This document shows positions 25,906-36,243 of a stretch of DNA of 64,000 bases, one piece after another. Every line of letters starts with the position of its first letter. Position 1 is the stretch's first letter. The DNA is from Bettongia penicillata ogilbyi. Lineage: Eukaryota; Chordata; Mammalia; Diprotodontia; Potoroidae. A program made the position numbers and the translations under genes. The DNA is taken from contig JAJHZJ010000531.1 of the NCBI GenBank assembly GCA_023548195.1, forward strand, positions 8,543,900 through 8,607,899, read 5' to 3'. The notes beneath the pieces were generated by a model that saw nothing but the letters and a program-made list of their open reading frames with translations, was not told where the DNA came from and did not search any database.

Positions 25906-26219
25906 CATACTTAAGCTTTGTTTTAGAGATTATCCTAAAGTTAATGCAATGTCAGGATAATAAATCAGACATGGGCAGAGAAAAGTCTGCCTTTCATCTC
26001 CCACTCGATGAATCGAAGTACATATGAGTAATAGAGAGCAGCCTTCCTAGGCAGGTACCCTGGGACATAGTAACATAGATTGTTCTCATATGTACATTTT
26101 CAGTTCTCATCTTTATCCTGAACCTATAACCCCAAATTGCTAACTATTGGATCTATTGCCATATCCCAAAGGCATATCAAGTTTAACATATTCAAAACAA
26201 CTCATTACTATAATATTAA

Positions 26220-26950
26220 AAAAAGAACCCTTCTCTAACTTTCCTCTTTCCATCAATGGTGTGACCATGCTTCTAGTCTTTCAAGTTTATAATCTCATCC
26301 AACATATCCAATCAATTGCTAAGTGTTTTTTGATTGTTACCTCCACAATATTTCTTGTATCCACCTCTTGTCTCTACTTCAACAGTTACCACCTTGGTTT
26401 AGTGCTTCATGCTCGCTTACCTTTATCATTGCAATAACCTCCTAATTGGTCTTCCCATTGAAATAGCAAGTCTCTCCCTTCACCAGTCTGTCTTCCACAA
26501 GTTGCCCAAGTCTGAACAAGAAATTTCAATAGTTCCTTATTTCCACTAGGATTAAAAATTTCAACATATTCGTTTGGTTTTTAAAGTCCTTCATAATCTG
26601 GCTTCAAGATATCTTCCTAGATCGATTTCACATTACCTTCCCTAGCCCTCTACATAGACTGGCTTTGCTTAGTCTTTCCTGTATATCGTATTCTCCCTCA
26701 GTGTCTTTGTCTTGAATGGCTTTTCTTCATCTCTACCCTGTTACTAACTTCCTTAAAAGCATGACTTCAGTGCTACCTTCTGCACAAGAGAAGACCTTTC
26801 TTGATATCACTAATTATTAGTGTTCCCTCTGGAAATTATATTGGTTTTAATACATATATATTTCTTATTTGCATATCTGTATATATGTTGCTTTTTTTCT
26901 CCAGTAGGATAGAAAAATCTTTGAAGACTTGAACTGTTGAATTTTTTATT
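26220..26950 (+). repeat. L2 fragment (ORF2 end to 3' part)
   Basis: AAGTCCTTCATAATCTGGCTTC, then the segment around CTACATAGACTGGCTTTGC, AGTGCTACCTTCTGCACAAGAG and a trailing GATAGAAAAATCTTTGAAG. The order fits the L2 3' half in sense orientation. Confidence 0.55.
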
Positions 26951-26954
26951 CTAC

Positions 26955-28380
26955 TATCAAAGTTTAATTTAATTCTTCCCCTCCCAATTTATTAATTTAT
27001 ATGTCTTCAGTTTTCAGCATTCACTTCTATAAGTTTTAAATTTCCTCCCCCTCCTTCCACACTCCTTCCCCAAGATGGCATGCAATCCTGCATGGACTCT
27101 ACACATACATTCTTATTAAACACATTTTCACATTAGTCAGGTTGCATAGAAGAATTAACACAAATGGGAAAACCCATGAGAAAAGCCTAAACAAAGCAAA
27201 ACATAACAAAAAGGAAAACAGTCTGCTTCCTTCTGTATTCTGACTCAACAGTTCTTTCTCTGAATGTGAATGATATTTTGCATCAAGAATTCTTTGGAAA
27301 TATTTTAGGTCCTTGCATTACTGTGAAGGGCTAAGTCTATTAGAAACAGTCCTCGCATACTGTTATCCTGGTTCTGTTCATTTCACTCAGCATCAGTTCA
27401 TATAAGTCTTTCTAGCTTTTTTTGAAGCCCTCCTGGTTGTCATTTCTTATAGTACAATAATATTCCATTACATTCATATAACACAACTTGTTCAGCCATT
27501 CCCCAATTGATGGGCATCCCTTCTATTTCCAGTTCTTAGCCACCACAAAAAGAACTGATATAAATATTTTTGTACATGTGAGCCTTTTCCCATTTTTATG
27601 ATCTCTTGGGGATACAGTCCTAGAAGCAATATTGCTGGGTCAAAGGGTATGCACATTTTTATAGCCCTTTGGGCATAGTTACAAATTGCTCTCCAGAATG
27701 GTTGGATCAGCTCATAGCTCTACCAACAATGAATTAGTGTTCCAACTCTCCCCAATCTTCTCCAATATTTATCATCTTCCTATTTTGTCATGTTAACTGT
27801 AGAGAACCTTGAGGGGTTTGAAAGAGCCCCTTGTCATGAGTTCCCCTCCTCCAAGGGAGAGTAGTTGACTTGAGAAGTTAAGTGATATATTGTTCTCAGG
27901 TGCATGTCCTTGAATTCCGGTGTTGAAGTTCCAAGAATCAGGGCCTCTGCTATACAGGATAACATTCTGATAAAGAGGCCTTGAGGCCTCCCTTTCTACT
28001 TATCACAATCTGTTCTGTTTCATGCCTCAATTGCTACCCCTATGGTTTTTTTTACCATTTAAGCACCCCGACCCCCTAATTTATTGACTCAATATGTCCA
28101 GAATAAACTCAGCTTGTTCGGACTGCCACATCCTGCCTGTCTTTTCATCCTCGCTCTGTGAGCCCGTAACTACCCTGGACCTGCTAGACTGCGCTGGCTG
28201 CAGCAGTTAGCCAATCTGATAGGTGTGATGTGCTACTTCAGAGTTGTTTTGATTTTCATCTCTCTAATCAATAGTGATTTAGAGCATTTTTTCATATGAC
28301 TATAGATAGCTTTAATTTCTTCCTCTGAAAACTGCCTATTCATATCTTTTGACTATTTATCAGTTGGGGAGATTGTTGAA
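26955..28380 (-). mobile_element. L1 3' fragment interrupted by a solo LTR
   Basis: L1 3'UTR from about 26955, reading through ORF2-end segments to 27797. It resumes at 28206 with GTTAGCCAATCTGATAGGTG, exactly the sequence that follows CATGTTAG in the intact L1 at about 10005. The insert between is the solo LTR. Confidence 0.88.
27798..28205 (+). mobile_element. Solo LTR of an endogenous retrovirus, 408 bp
   Basis: Begins TGTAGAGAACC and ends GGCTGCAGCA (TG...CA), flanked by 6-bp duplications GTTAAC (27792-27797) and GTTAGC (28206-28211, one mismatch). AATAAA at 28102-28107 sets the + orientation, with a short U5 after it. The empty site is visible in the homologous L1. A solo LTR is left when the two LTRs of a provirus recombine. 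No internal genes remain. Confidence 0.85.
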
Positions 28381-28654
28381 TTTTTTTTTTTCTGTGTTTC
28401 CATTGTGGGGCACCTGCTGGATACTCAATAAATGCTCATGAGATGCAAGATCAAGTGATGTTAGAGCAGAAATCTGGACTAATAGGTTGTATTTATGGTA
28501 CTAGATGATAGGATTAAGAGAGTATTAGGATCACATCATGTGTTTACTGTAATAATAATAACTCATTTATATATTGTTTTAATTTGTAAAACGTTTTCCT
28601 CACAATGCTGATGACCGCTAGGTGACAATGTTCTCAAATTTCTGTCCAAGTTGT
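28381..28654. other. Non-coding, no recognised element
   Basis: A T-run opens the stretch at 28381; CTGGATACTCAATAAATGCTC near 28420 is an L2/MIR-like 3' end fragment. Confidence 0.4.
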
Positions 28655-28915
28655 CCTATTAGAGTTGCTTTGGTTGTTTTTCAGTTGTGTCTGACTTTGT
28701 GACCCCATGTGGGGTTTTCTTGGCAAAGATACACTGAGTGGTTTGCCATTTCCTTCTCCAGCTCATTTTACAGATGAGGAAACCAAGGCAAACAGAATGA
28801 AGTGACTTACCCACTGTCACACAGCTAGGAAGTGTCTGAAGCTGCATTTGAACTCAGGAAGATGAGCTTCCCTCTGACTTCAGGCCCAACAGTAATCACT
28901 ACATCTCCTACCAGT
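28655..28915 (-). repeat. Mar1-type CORE-SINE
   Basis: Nearly full-length in reverse: GTGTCTGACTTTGTGACCCC tail, TGGTTTGCCATTTCCTTCTC, CATTTTACAGATGAGGAAAC, CTGTCACACAGCTAGGAAG, ending in the tRNA-like head near 28910. Confidence 0.85.
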
Positions 28916-29610
28916 CAGCCATACTAAAAAAGTTGTAGTATCCCCACTGACCACCAGCAGGCTCTTGGCCCACAAATATTCAAACTACATCACTCCATCA
29001 CTGCTGGACTTCTTCAGGTCACAAGGATTGGGTTTTGATTTAAACTAGGTAATGAAAAATGAAATATTCAAAATTATTAAACTATAAACTCCATGGCTCT
29101 GCCTCTCCCTATGTCTTATTCTTCTGTTATGTACCAATAACCTCTATATACTGTGAACATAAATTCATTCAATTTACTGTAGCCACAAGTTTTATTGGAC
29201 ATAACAAAAATGCAAGAAAAGGTTAAGTGGTTCCCAGTTGCAGAGCCTCTGCCTCCAATCACATGTCCCAAACTTCCTCCTCCCTTTATTCTTGCATTTT
29301 ATTTTAGCACTGGTTTATCTTATTTCATTAGTCTATTTCATTCTCTGAGACTGGGGCAAAAGAGAAGAGGGTAGTAAAGATGTAGAGACCTTTTGAGATG
29401 TAGAACAAGGGAGTCAAGGGAATTTAAAACATGGTCTTACTCTCAGTAAGGCAGAAGGCAAGAACATTTGCTCAGAGGAGTAAGAGAAGCACTGGGAATT
29501 TTAGGAGAGAGGAAAATCCTGTAATTACCAATGGGGGGAATGTGATAAGACTTAGAGAGGAATACAAGTATTGCTGTGCAGCAGTGAAGGCTGCTATATT
29601 CACTAGAGCT
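28916..29610. other. Non-coding, no recognised element
   Basis: Small open frame 29431-29616 has no recognisable similarity. Confidence 0.4.
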
Positions 29611-30293
29611 TGTTAGAACCAGAGCTATTCCAGAAATTTGAGCAAGTATATAGTATTCTAGATAAACTAGAATTGCCTGTATGTGGGGGAGGGAAAGGTC
29701 TCAGTTTCAGTTTTGGGTCTACTTTATATTCCCTTTAGTCAGAAGAGTATCTTGTAAGCTTCAAAGAGGCTGAAGGATGTTGGATTGTTCCTCTTTTCAT
29801 TGAGGTCCTAGCAGCATTCTTGGCTAAGCTGACTGCAGTATCTACTGTTGACTGGAAGAAACTAGCCTCTAACCTGCGGGTGGAGGGAGTCAAACAGAGC
29901 AGGCCAAGGACTGGAGAATCAGGAATCAAACAGAAGTTTCATTTCAAAGTGAGGGAACCAGCTTGCAAGCAAGGAGGCAGATCAGACACATGTCTCAGGG
30001 AGACAGTGTGGGAGGTCTGAGTACTTATACCAATGGCTGCGCCGTGAGGACAATGAGCAGTAAGAGGTAAGAGCAACAGTGAGACAAGTTTGATTTATAG
30101 CAGAGCTTCATGACTGGAACATGGATACATATTCCGTGCTTATCTGAGCTCAGACAACACCTGGTTCTGATCAAAGCAATATGATAATTATGTAATTTTG
30201 CCAGGGGGTGATTATTGTCATGTCAAGATCAGGGCACAGCTTGCTTGCTGGGCCTTAGCTCTGGAAAACAGGGCATCTCCTAAAATTTTGACA
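29611..30293 (-). mobile_element. ERV 3' LTR (left edge uncertain)
   Basis: On the - strand it starts TGTCAAAATTTTAGG immediately after a polypurine tract, as a 3' LTR should. TATA-like motifs occur near 30105 and 30025. The distal edge is placed at 29611 because TGTTAGA there resembles the TG edge of the other - strand LTRs; this is a guess. Confidence 0.55.
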
Positions 30294-30307
30294 TTTCCCC
30301 CTTTTGG
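30294..30307 (-). other. Retroviral polypurine tract
   Basis: The - strand reads CCAAAAGGGGGAAA directly before TGTCAAAA, the classic plus-strand primer layout. Confidence 0.65.
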
Positions 30308-31560
30308 CAAAAAGGAGGGAGTCTGAAAGAACTCATATCCTTCTGGCCAATTAAGGAGAGGCTGGTATAAGCCAAGATGCTATGAGAGACCAGTTAGGCC
30401 AGGATGAGATATTGCCCAGGGGGTTAGTTCCTACCCAGGAAGTGTGTCCCAGGTTCACTGCTAACCATTGTTTGCTTGTAAGCAGAAAAGGTTGGGGTGG
30501 AGGGGAGAGAGATAGAATGTAGAGGGAGAAAATACCAAGACACGTTTGAATAAGGGGTTTTGACGATCAGGGCACATAACAAAAGGGAAGAGGATAGTAT
30601 AATCAGCTCTAGGACAGCTATCTCATCTGGGTGTCAGCTGCTCCTGGGTCTGTATCAGACAAACCTTGAGATTCCAGAAGGTTCTGCCTCAGGAGCAGGG
30701 GCTTCCTTCAGATGATCCAGGAGTACACACCCACCAGTTTGACAGTGGTGGGAATGGTCAGAAACACCTGTAGGGGCCCTTAGAGAAAACTCCTTGCATC
30801 CATCTTTGAATCTGAGTTCCTGGTCAGCATAAGGAAGGTCCTTAGTTAAGAGTAAACAACACATAGAGATGATCCAATTTCCCAGCCACACAGGGCTAGG
30901 TTCAAACAATGCAATAAAGATTTTCTCACAATTTTTTCTTTATACACTTTCAGGAAGTTTGTTACCAAGGAGAAGGAATGTTTTATACCAGGTATTCTTA
31001 CTCTATCATCTTAGTAAACATCTCTTTCTAAAATCTATTTAAAGTTGTCTGAGTAAATTAATTTTCAACTGGCCATCTTAGCGGGGAGTATACCGGTGGG
31101 AGCTTGAGGTAGTGGCATTAAAGAATGCCCTCCAATTCCTTAGGGAATACTTCCAGAACCTGAGCAAAAGATGTAGCCTTGCTCCAAGAACTGAGACTCA
31201 TATGTGACCATGGCAGTGAGGACCATCAGAGCATATATAGGCTACAAGGACAAAATAATATAGTAAGAAAACATGAACTTTAAAGGAGGAGAGACTGCTG
31301 AGTGATAGTCAGAGAAAAAGTGGTTAAGGGGAGCTAAGAGCATGCCAACTTGTCAGACTTGTCCTGAATTATAGGGATTGCAGAACAAAGGGTAGGAATT
31401 TACTAAACAAGAGACAGGGGAGTACCAAGTATGGGCAAGTTTGAAGATTAAATTATCCCTAAGGTTCTAATTAACACCTTGGTGTAAAGGAGGCCTCTGC
31501 CAATGGTGTCTTTCAAGTGGATCCATTTCTTTTGACTGATTCAGGGGAATCAAAGGACAT
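30308..31560 (-). mobile_element. ERV 3' internal region relic
   Basis: Upstream (- strand) of the polypurine tract, where env would be expected. The longest open piece is 30655-30909; I cannot assign it to env by motif. A 100-bp block at 30838-30945 recurs at 38987-39085 (AGCCACACAGGGCTAGGTT), so related sequence exists in MOCOS intron 1. Confidence 0.4.
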
Positions 31561-31599
31561 ATCTCAACTAGAAGGATCCCGAGGGGAAGGAACCTTGAA

Positions 31600-31720
31600 A
31601 ATGAGACTAGTAGAGGTTAAGCAACTTGCTTGAGGTCACAGGGCTAAGTGGCAGAGATGGACCTCAAACCTATGATGTCTGACTGTAGGTCCGGGGCTCT
31701 CCCCTACGTCACCAGCAAGA
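31600..31720 (-). repeat. MIR fragment
   Basis: AGAGGTTAAGCAACTTGCTTGAGGTCACAGGGC (broken here as a MIR core match) in reverse orientation, head decayed. Confidence 0.55.
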
Positions 31721-31989
31721 GGATTGGAGAGCAGCAGGGCAGTGGCTAACTTAAGCAGGAGAGGAGCCAATGCTGATAAGAGAGGTGGACAAAGAAAGAG
31801 GACCTTGGGGACAAACTTCACTAACTTTACAATTTTGTCAAAGGTCAGCCCTGTTTGCATTCAACTACAAAGACAAATAAAAGTTATGCTTGGGAGATTC
31901 TTGATCTGGAAAGCTGAGTCACATGATAAGCATAGGTCAACTTCACTAGATGCCAGGCTGCTCTTAGGAATTCTGATTTAATCAAAAGT

Positions 31990-33335
31990 CCCTTTTTTGC
32001 TTTAGGGAGCAAGTACCCAGTGACTGCTAGTCTCTCTTTTATTATTTTTAGTCACTCTTCCTTCTTTCTTTTTTTAAATGCTATTTTATTTCCCACCTCC
32101 ATAGTCACTTTTCTAGAAAGTTCTGCCTTCATCCCTCACCCCTAGAACTCAGTAGGTTATTTAGCATTGAGGCTAAATAAATGCCAATTAAGCAACAAAT
32201 ATATTTTAAATATATTTTACTGATATATTTTGTTTTTATTCCATTACTATATTTCCCCCAACATCCCTCTTGCTCCTCTGTCCTAGAAAGTCTCCTCACA
32301 TAACAATATCATTTTTAAGACAAAAAAAGAAGAAAAATGAGCATAACTGATCAAAACATCAGAAAAAGTTTGAATATATGTGTAATGTACAGCTTTTGTG
32401 GCCCTCCCACCTCTGCAGAGGGGTAGCTGGGAGTGTCTTCTCATCTCTTGTCTTTTCAGCCATAATTGTTCTTTATAATTTTGCAAAGTTCTTTGATTTT
32501 TTTTTGATGATTGTTCTTCCATTTGTGGTCGTGTGGACCTGTGCTTAGCATCAGGTCACATAGATCTTTCTATAATTCTCTATAATCATCATATTCACTA
32601 TTTCTTATAGCACAGTAATATTCCATTATATTCATGTGCTACAACATGTTTAGCCATTTCCAACAAATGATCATTTCATGTGTTTCTAAAATGCTGCTAT
32701 AAATATTTTGATGTATATAAGAATTTCTTCTTGTCAGTGGTCTCCTTGGGATATAAACTAGTAATGGGATATCTGGGTCAAAGGATTTGGAATTTTTAAT
32801 CACTTTATTTGCATAATTCCAAATTATCAAATGACAAAATTTTAATATGGACAATCAGCTTCCTTTGCAAACTTCTTTCTGATTACAGGTTTGTTTTTTC
32901 AGACACCTGGTATTTAGAAATAAATTGTCAGTTAACAAAAAAATGAATTTCTTTCCCTTCCACCCCCCCTTAATTGAAAAAAAAAATAGGACAAAACTCA
33001 TTACAAATATGCATAGTCAAGCAAAACAAGCTCCTTCATTGATCCAATCAAATATATGTATATACATATATATATATATTTTTATATATTTCTCATTCTA
33101 TATCTTGAGTCTGTGAGGAGACAGCATCATGCTTCATCATTGATTGGTCATGGCACTGATCAGAGCTCTTATGTCTTTCAAATATTTGTCTTTACAGTGT
33201 TGTTGTACAAATTATTCTCTTGGTTCTGCTCATTTCACTTTATATTAGTTCATACAAGTCTTCCAAAGTTTCTCTGAAAGCCTTACATTATTTCTTACAG
33301 CACAATAGTATTCCATTCCATTCCATTCCATTACA
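31990..33335 (-). mobile_element. Old L1 fragments
   Basis: Diverged L1 3' sequence: AGCACAGTAATATTCCATTA, GGGTCAAAGGATTTGG, and a second start at about 32930 (TTACAAATATGCATAGTCAAG). An ATTCC-repeat lies at 33309-33333. Confidence 0.6.
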
Positions 33336-33654
33336 TTCATACAGCATAATTGTATGAATGAGGTCCAGTTCCTCTTTCTTTGTTCTTTTTGTGGTCAGAC
33401 AACTTGGGCATTCCTTTGATTTGGTCAACCCAAATATTTATTGTCAAATCTTGTTATACATGAATAAGCTCCCTTTCCGCTACAAACTGAGCTGGTGTGA
33501 ATTTGTGCACCATGAAATGGTTTCCATTACTGCTATTAATGAAAACAAGCACTTAAATAACACTTTACTGTTTTTGAAACACTATACATGCATGATTTAA
33601 TGTGCTCAGTCCAAAACTTACACATGCACACCTTCATAAAAAACATCTCTATGA

Positions 33655-33895
33655 TGTTTTTGAAGGACAGTGTAGCCTAGTGGATAGAGTACTGGACTCA
33701 GTCTCAGGGTTCAAATTCTGCCTCTAATACTGACTAGCTAGCAAGTTGCCTGTGAGCAAGTCTCTGAGCCTCAGTTTCCTTACCTGTAAAAATATCCTTA
33801 AAGTCTACCCACCAGGGTTGTTGTGACTCAGATGAGATATTATATGTATACTATTTTTAAAACTTAAAGTGCTATATAAATGTGAGCTATTATTA
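33655..33895 (+). repeat. MIR/CORE-SINE
   Basis: AGTGTAGCCTAGTGGATAGAG head, GAGCCTCAGTTTCCTTACCTG core and GTGCTATATAAATGTGAGCT tail. Confidence 0.8.
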
Positions 33896-34574
33896 TATTT
33901 GTATTTTGTTAGCTAACTCTGTATGGTTCTATGAAGTTGCAAAACAACTCATATGAAGCTGGTGACAAACTGGTGTGCTTATCATCTAAGGACCAGCCTA
34001 GCTAAATTCATGGGAGTTCATCATCAGAAGATTTAGAGCTAATTGGTTTTTCAGTCAAAAGAACTAAATTATAGAAAGGCTATTATCTCAGGCACAGGGA
34101 GGGAGTACTTACACTAAGGAAATGTGAAAATCTCCAAACAGGAGACAGAAGAAGCTAAAATGAAGAAAAGCAAGGAAGAATTACCACACCTGATCTACAT
34201 TTCAAAAACCCTTGGAGCCATGATTACGGATCACTAAAGAGCTACAAACCAATATGGCTCAATATTGGGCACAAAGGAGGCTCACTGTCCTCTTTGTTAT
34301 TAAAAGAGGTCTTACTTTCACAAACCTGCTTTTTCTTTTCAGAAAGTCCATGTATTTAAATAAGTCTGAATCCTATGGAAACGATCAAATTATCATCACA
34401 TAATCATAAACAATGTACTTATTGAATGTTATCTGTATGGACATGAATGTATATATACATTCATGTACACACATAAATATATAGCCCTGTCCTAGGCATT
34501 TTGGATACAAAAAAAAAGCTTAAGCAACAGTATTATTCCTTGAGGGAATTACAAACTATTTGGGAAAACAGTTC
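33896..34574. other. Non-coding, no recognised element
   Basis: Nothing recognised apart from short TA-rich tracts near 34445. Confidence 0.4.
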
Positions 34575-34690
34575 CCGTAACATAAAAATAGACGTAAGCC
34601 CCTTGAGGACAGAGGATGTTTCTTTTTTGGTTTCTGTATCTCTAGCATCCAGCACAGTGCATGTCATATAGCTTATTTTTGATGGACTTG
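34575..34690 (+). repeat. L2 3' end fragment
   Basis: GTAAGCCCCTTGAGGACAGAG...CATCCAGCACAGTGCATGTC matches the L2 3' end, also seen at 41335 and 60735. Confidence 0.65.
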
Positions 34691-34959
34691 ATAGTTAACA
34701 CTTTTAAGTACTGGCATCACTTTGTTTTTAATGGTTTTCTTCTCTGTTTTTCTAAAATGTAAACACTTCCTAAGCTCTTCCAAAGAGGTCCAAACTCCTA
34801 ATTTTATTGCAGCAGTCAGAGTAAGAGACCAGCAGGCAGGTGAGGGGTGGGCAGGTCCCATTGTGACTGCCTCGTCTTCCCCTGCAGAAATAGTACCTGG
34901 GCTCAGAAGAGACTTTGCTTTCCTCAGGCCCTCACCAGAGTAACTGAGAGGTAACATAA

Positions 34960-35270
34960 TATCTTATCCCTTTCAGTAGAGAGGCCGCCTTCCTCTCGGA
35001 ACCTTGCGAAATAGCCACAAGAAACGACCGTGCACTTGGTGCTCTTCAAATAGGAGAAGAGTTTGCCTCTGTGGGCGGGGCTTAGAGTCCCTGCCCTTCA
35101 ATTGCACGCTAAGTCCCTCCCTCCTTGGGGCGGAGCTTGGTAACCTGATCTTGTTTGCCAAGTGCCTTGTTTCCCAACACGTTTTTCCGTTTATTGGGAA
35201 GGGCGCTTTTGCTCAATGTGTTCTCAGAAGTATCCGCTGTACCCACCCACTTCATGAATAAGGGAGATCC
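34960..35270. promoter_or_regulatory. GC-box/CpG-bearing region upstream of MOCOS
   Basis: The only CpG-bearing stretch near the gene: GTGGGCGGGG at 35071-35080 and GGGGCGG at 35127-35133 are Sp1-type GC boxes, with other CpGs (GGCCGCC, CTCGGAAC, TTGCGAAAT, AACGACCG). It ends about 800 bp before the MOCOS start. It could drive MOCOS through an unseen 5' exon, or a divergent transcript. Confidence 0.45.
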
Positions 35271-36009
35271 TTAAAAAACCCCAGCACTCTATAGATTAAC
35301 CACTTTACCTCCTAGTTCGGCATCTAGCAATCTTAGTTCCAGCTGTCAGAAGCTGTTGGCAGCTTCAGGCTACTTTTCGGGGAGTCCGCTGCTTTAAAAA
35401 CAAAAAAACTTCCATTTTTCTAAGACAGGGAGAAAAATCACTTGATCCCTTTATTTCCTCCTGTCCCACTTTATGGAACAGTTAGATAAAAAAGGACATG
35501 CTGTTCTACCATTGTTTTCTTTCACATCTGAATAGCTTTCAGTTTTGAAACTGCTTTAAAAGCAACAGTTCCTCCACTCCCCTCTGGCCTTTAAGTAAAA
35601 GAAATTAAGCGGTTATTTGGAAAAACATCATGCAAGAAAACTGCTCTCTGAGTGTGAGTCAGGGAGGATTTCTGAGTAGTTGAGGAAGAAAGCAAATGTA
35701 GAAAAGCCAGTGGAGCAGCTTGTGCATTTAGTAGGAGAGATGAGTGACAGACGACCTTTTCTCTCATGCTCTGGGTGACCACTCCATTTTCCTTTTCTCT
35801 CAGGACTCTTCACCAAGAAATCTAGTCTCCTGTTCTTCATCAAAGAGGGGAAAGTCTTACTGACAGTTTCTCTGGACACAATTGAAAGAGAAAGTAATTT
35901 GTTCAAAGAGAGGGCTAGGAGTTCTAGATTTTCTCTCGGTGGGAGGAGTCCTATGGGTCTGATGACTTTACTAGTGAACGCACTTCCTGCTAGGCAGCCC
36001 CTGTTCACC

Positions 36010-36016
36010 TATTTAA
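36010..36016 (+). promoter_or_regulatory. TATA-like site before MOCOS
   Basis: TATTTAA, 50 bp ahead of the ATG. If used, transcription would start near 36040 with a 5'UTR of roughly 25 bases. No initiator evidence. Confidence 0.3.
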
Positions 36017-36065
36017 TGAAGGCTGAAGTGACAGTGTCTCACTCTGTCTAGTCCCAGTCTTTCCT

Positions 36066-36243
36066 ATGGCTAGTAAGCCTGACAGAAGACCCAAGTCTCA
36101 GCACCAGCAGCAGCCGCCGCAGCTATGGGACAAACTACTCACCTTCCAGCATTTCCAGACCACTTCTCTCTCAAGGCACAGCTATGGTTATGTCCAAGGC
36201 AGCATGAACGCACTGATACAAAGTGAATTCAGCAGACTGAGAG
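36066..36243 (+). CDS. MOCOS: MOCOS exon 1, coding part
   Basis: Starts at ATG 36066, with G at +4 but C at -3, so a middling Kozak context. It encodes 59 residues plus one base and is followed by donor GTAATT at 36244. The first half (MASKPDRRPKSQHQQQPPQ) is low-complexity and probably lineage-specific. The second half (SYGYVQGSMNALIQSEFSRLRG) matches the family just before the conserved YLDHAG motif. An out-of-frame ATG at 36016 would open an 11-codon upstream ORF if transcription began further 5'. Confidence 0.9.

Noticed and set aside
30655..30909. Possible env fragment
   Set aside because: The position fits env, but no diagnostic motif is visible, so it is left inside the ERV region without a gene name.
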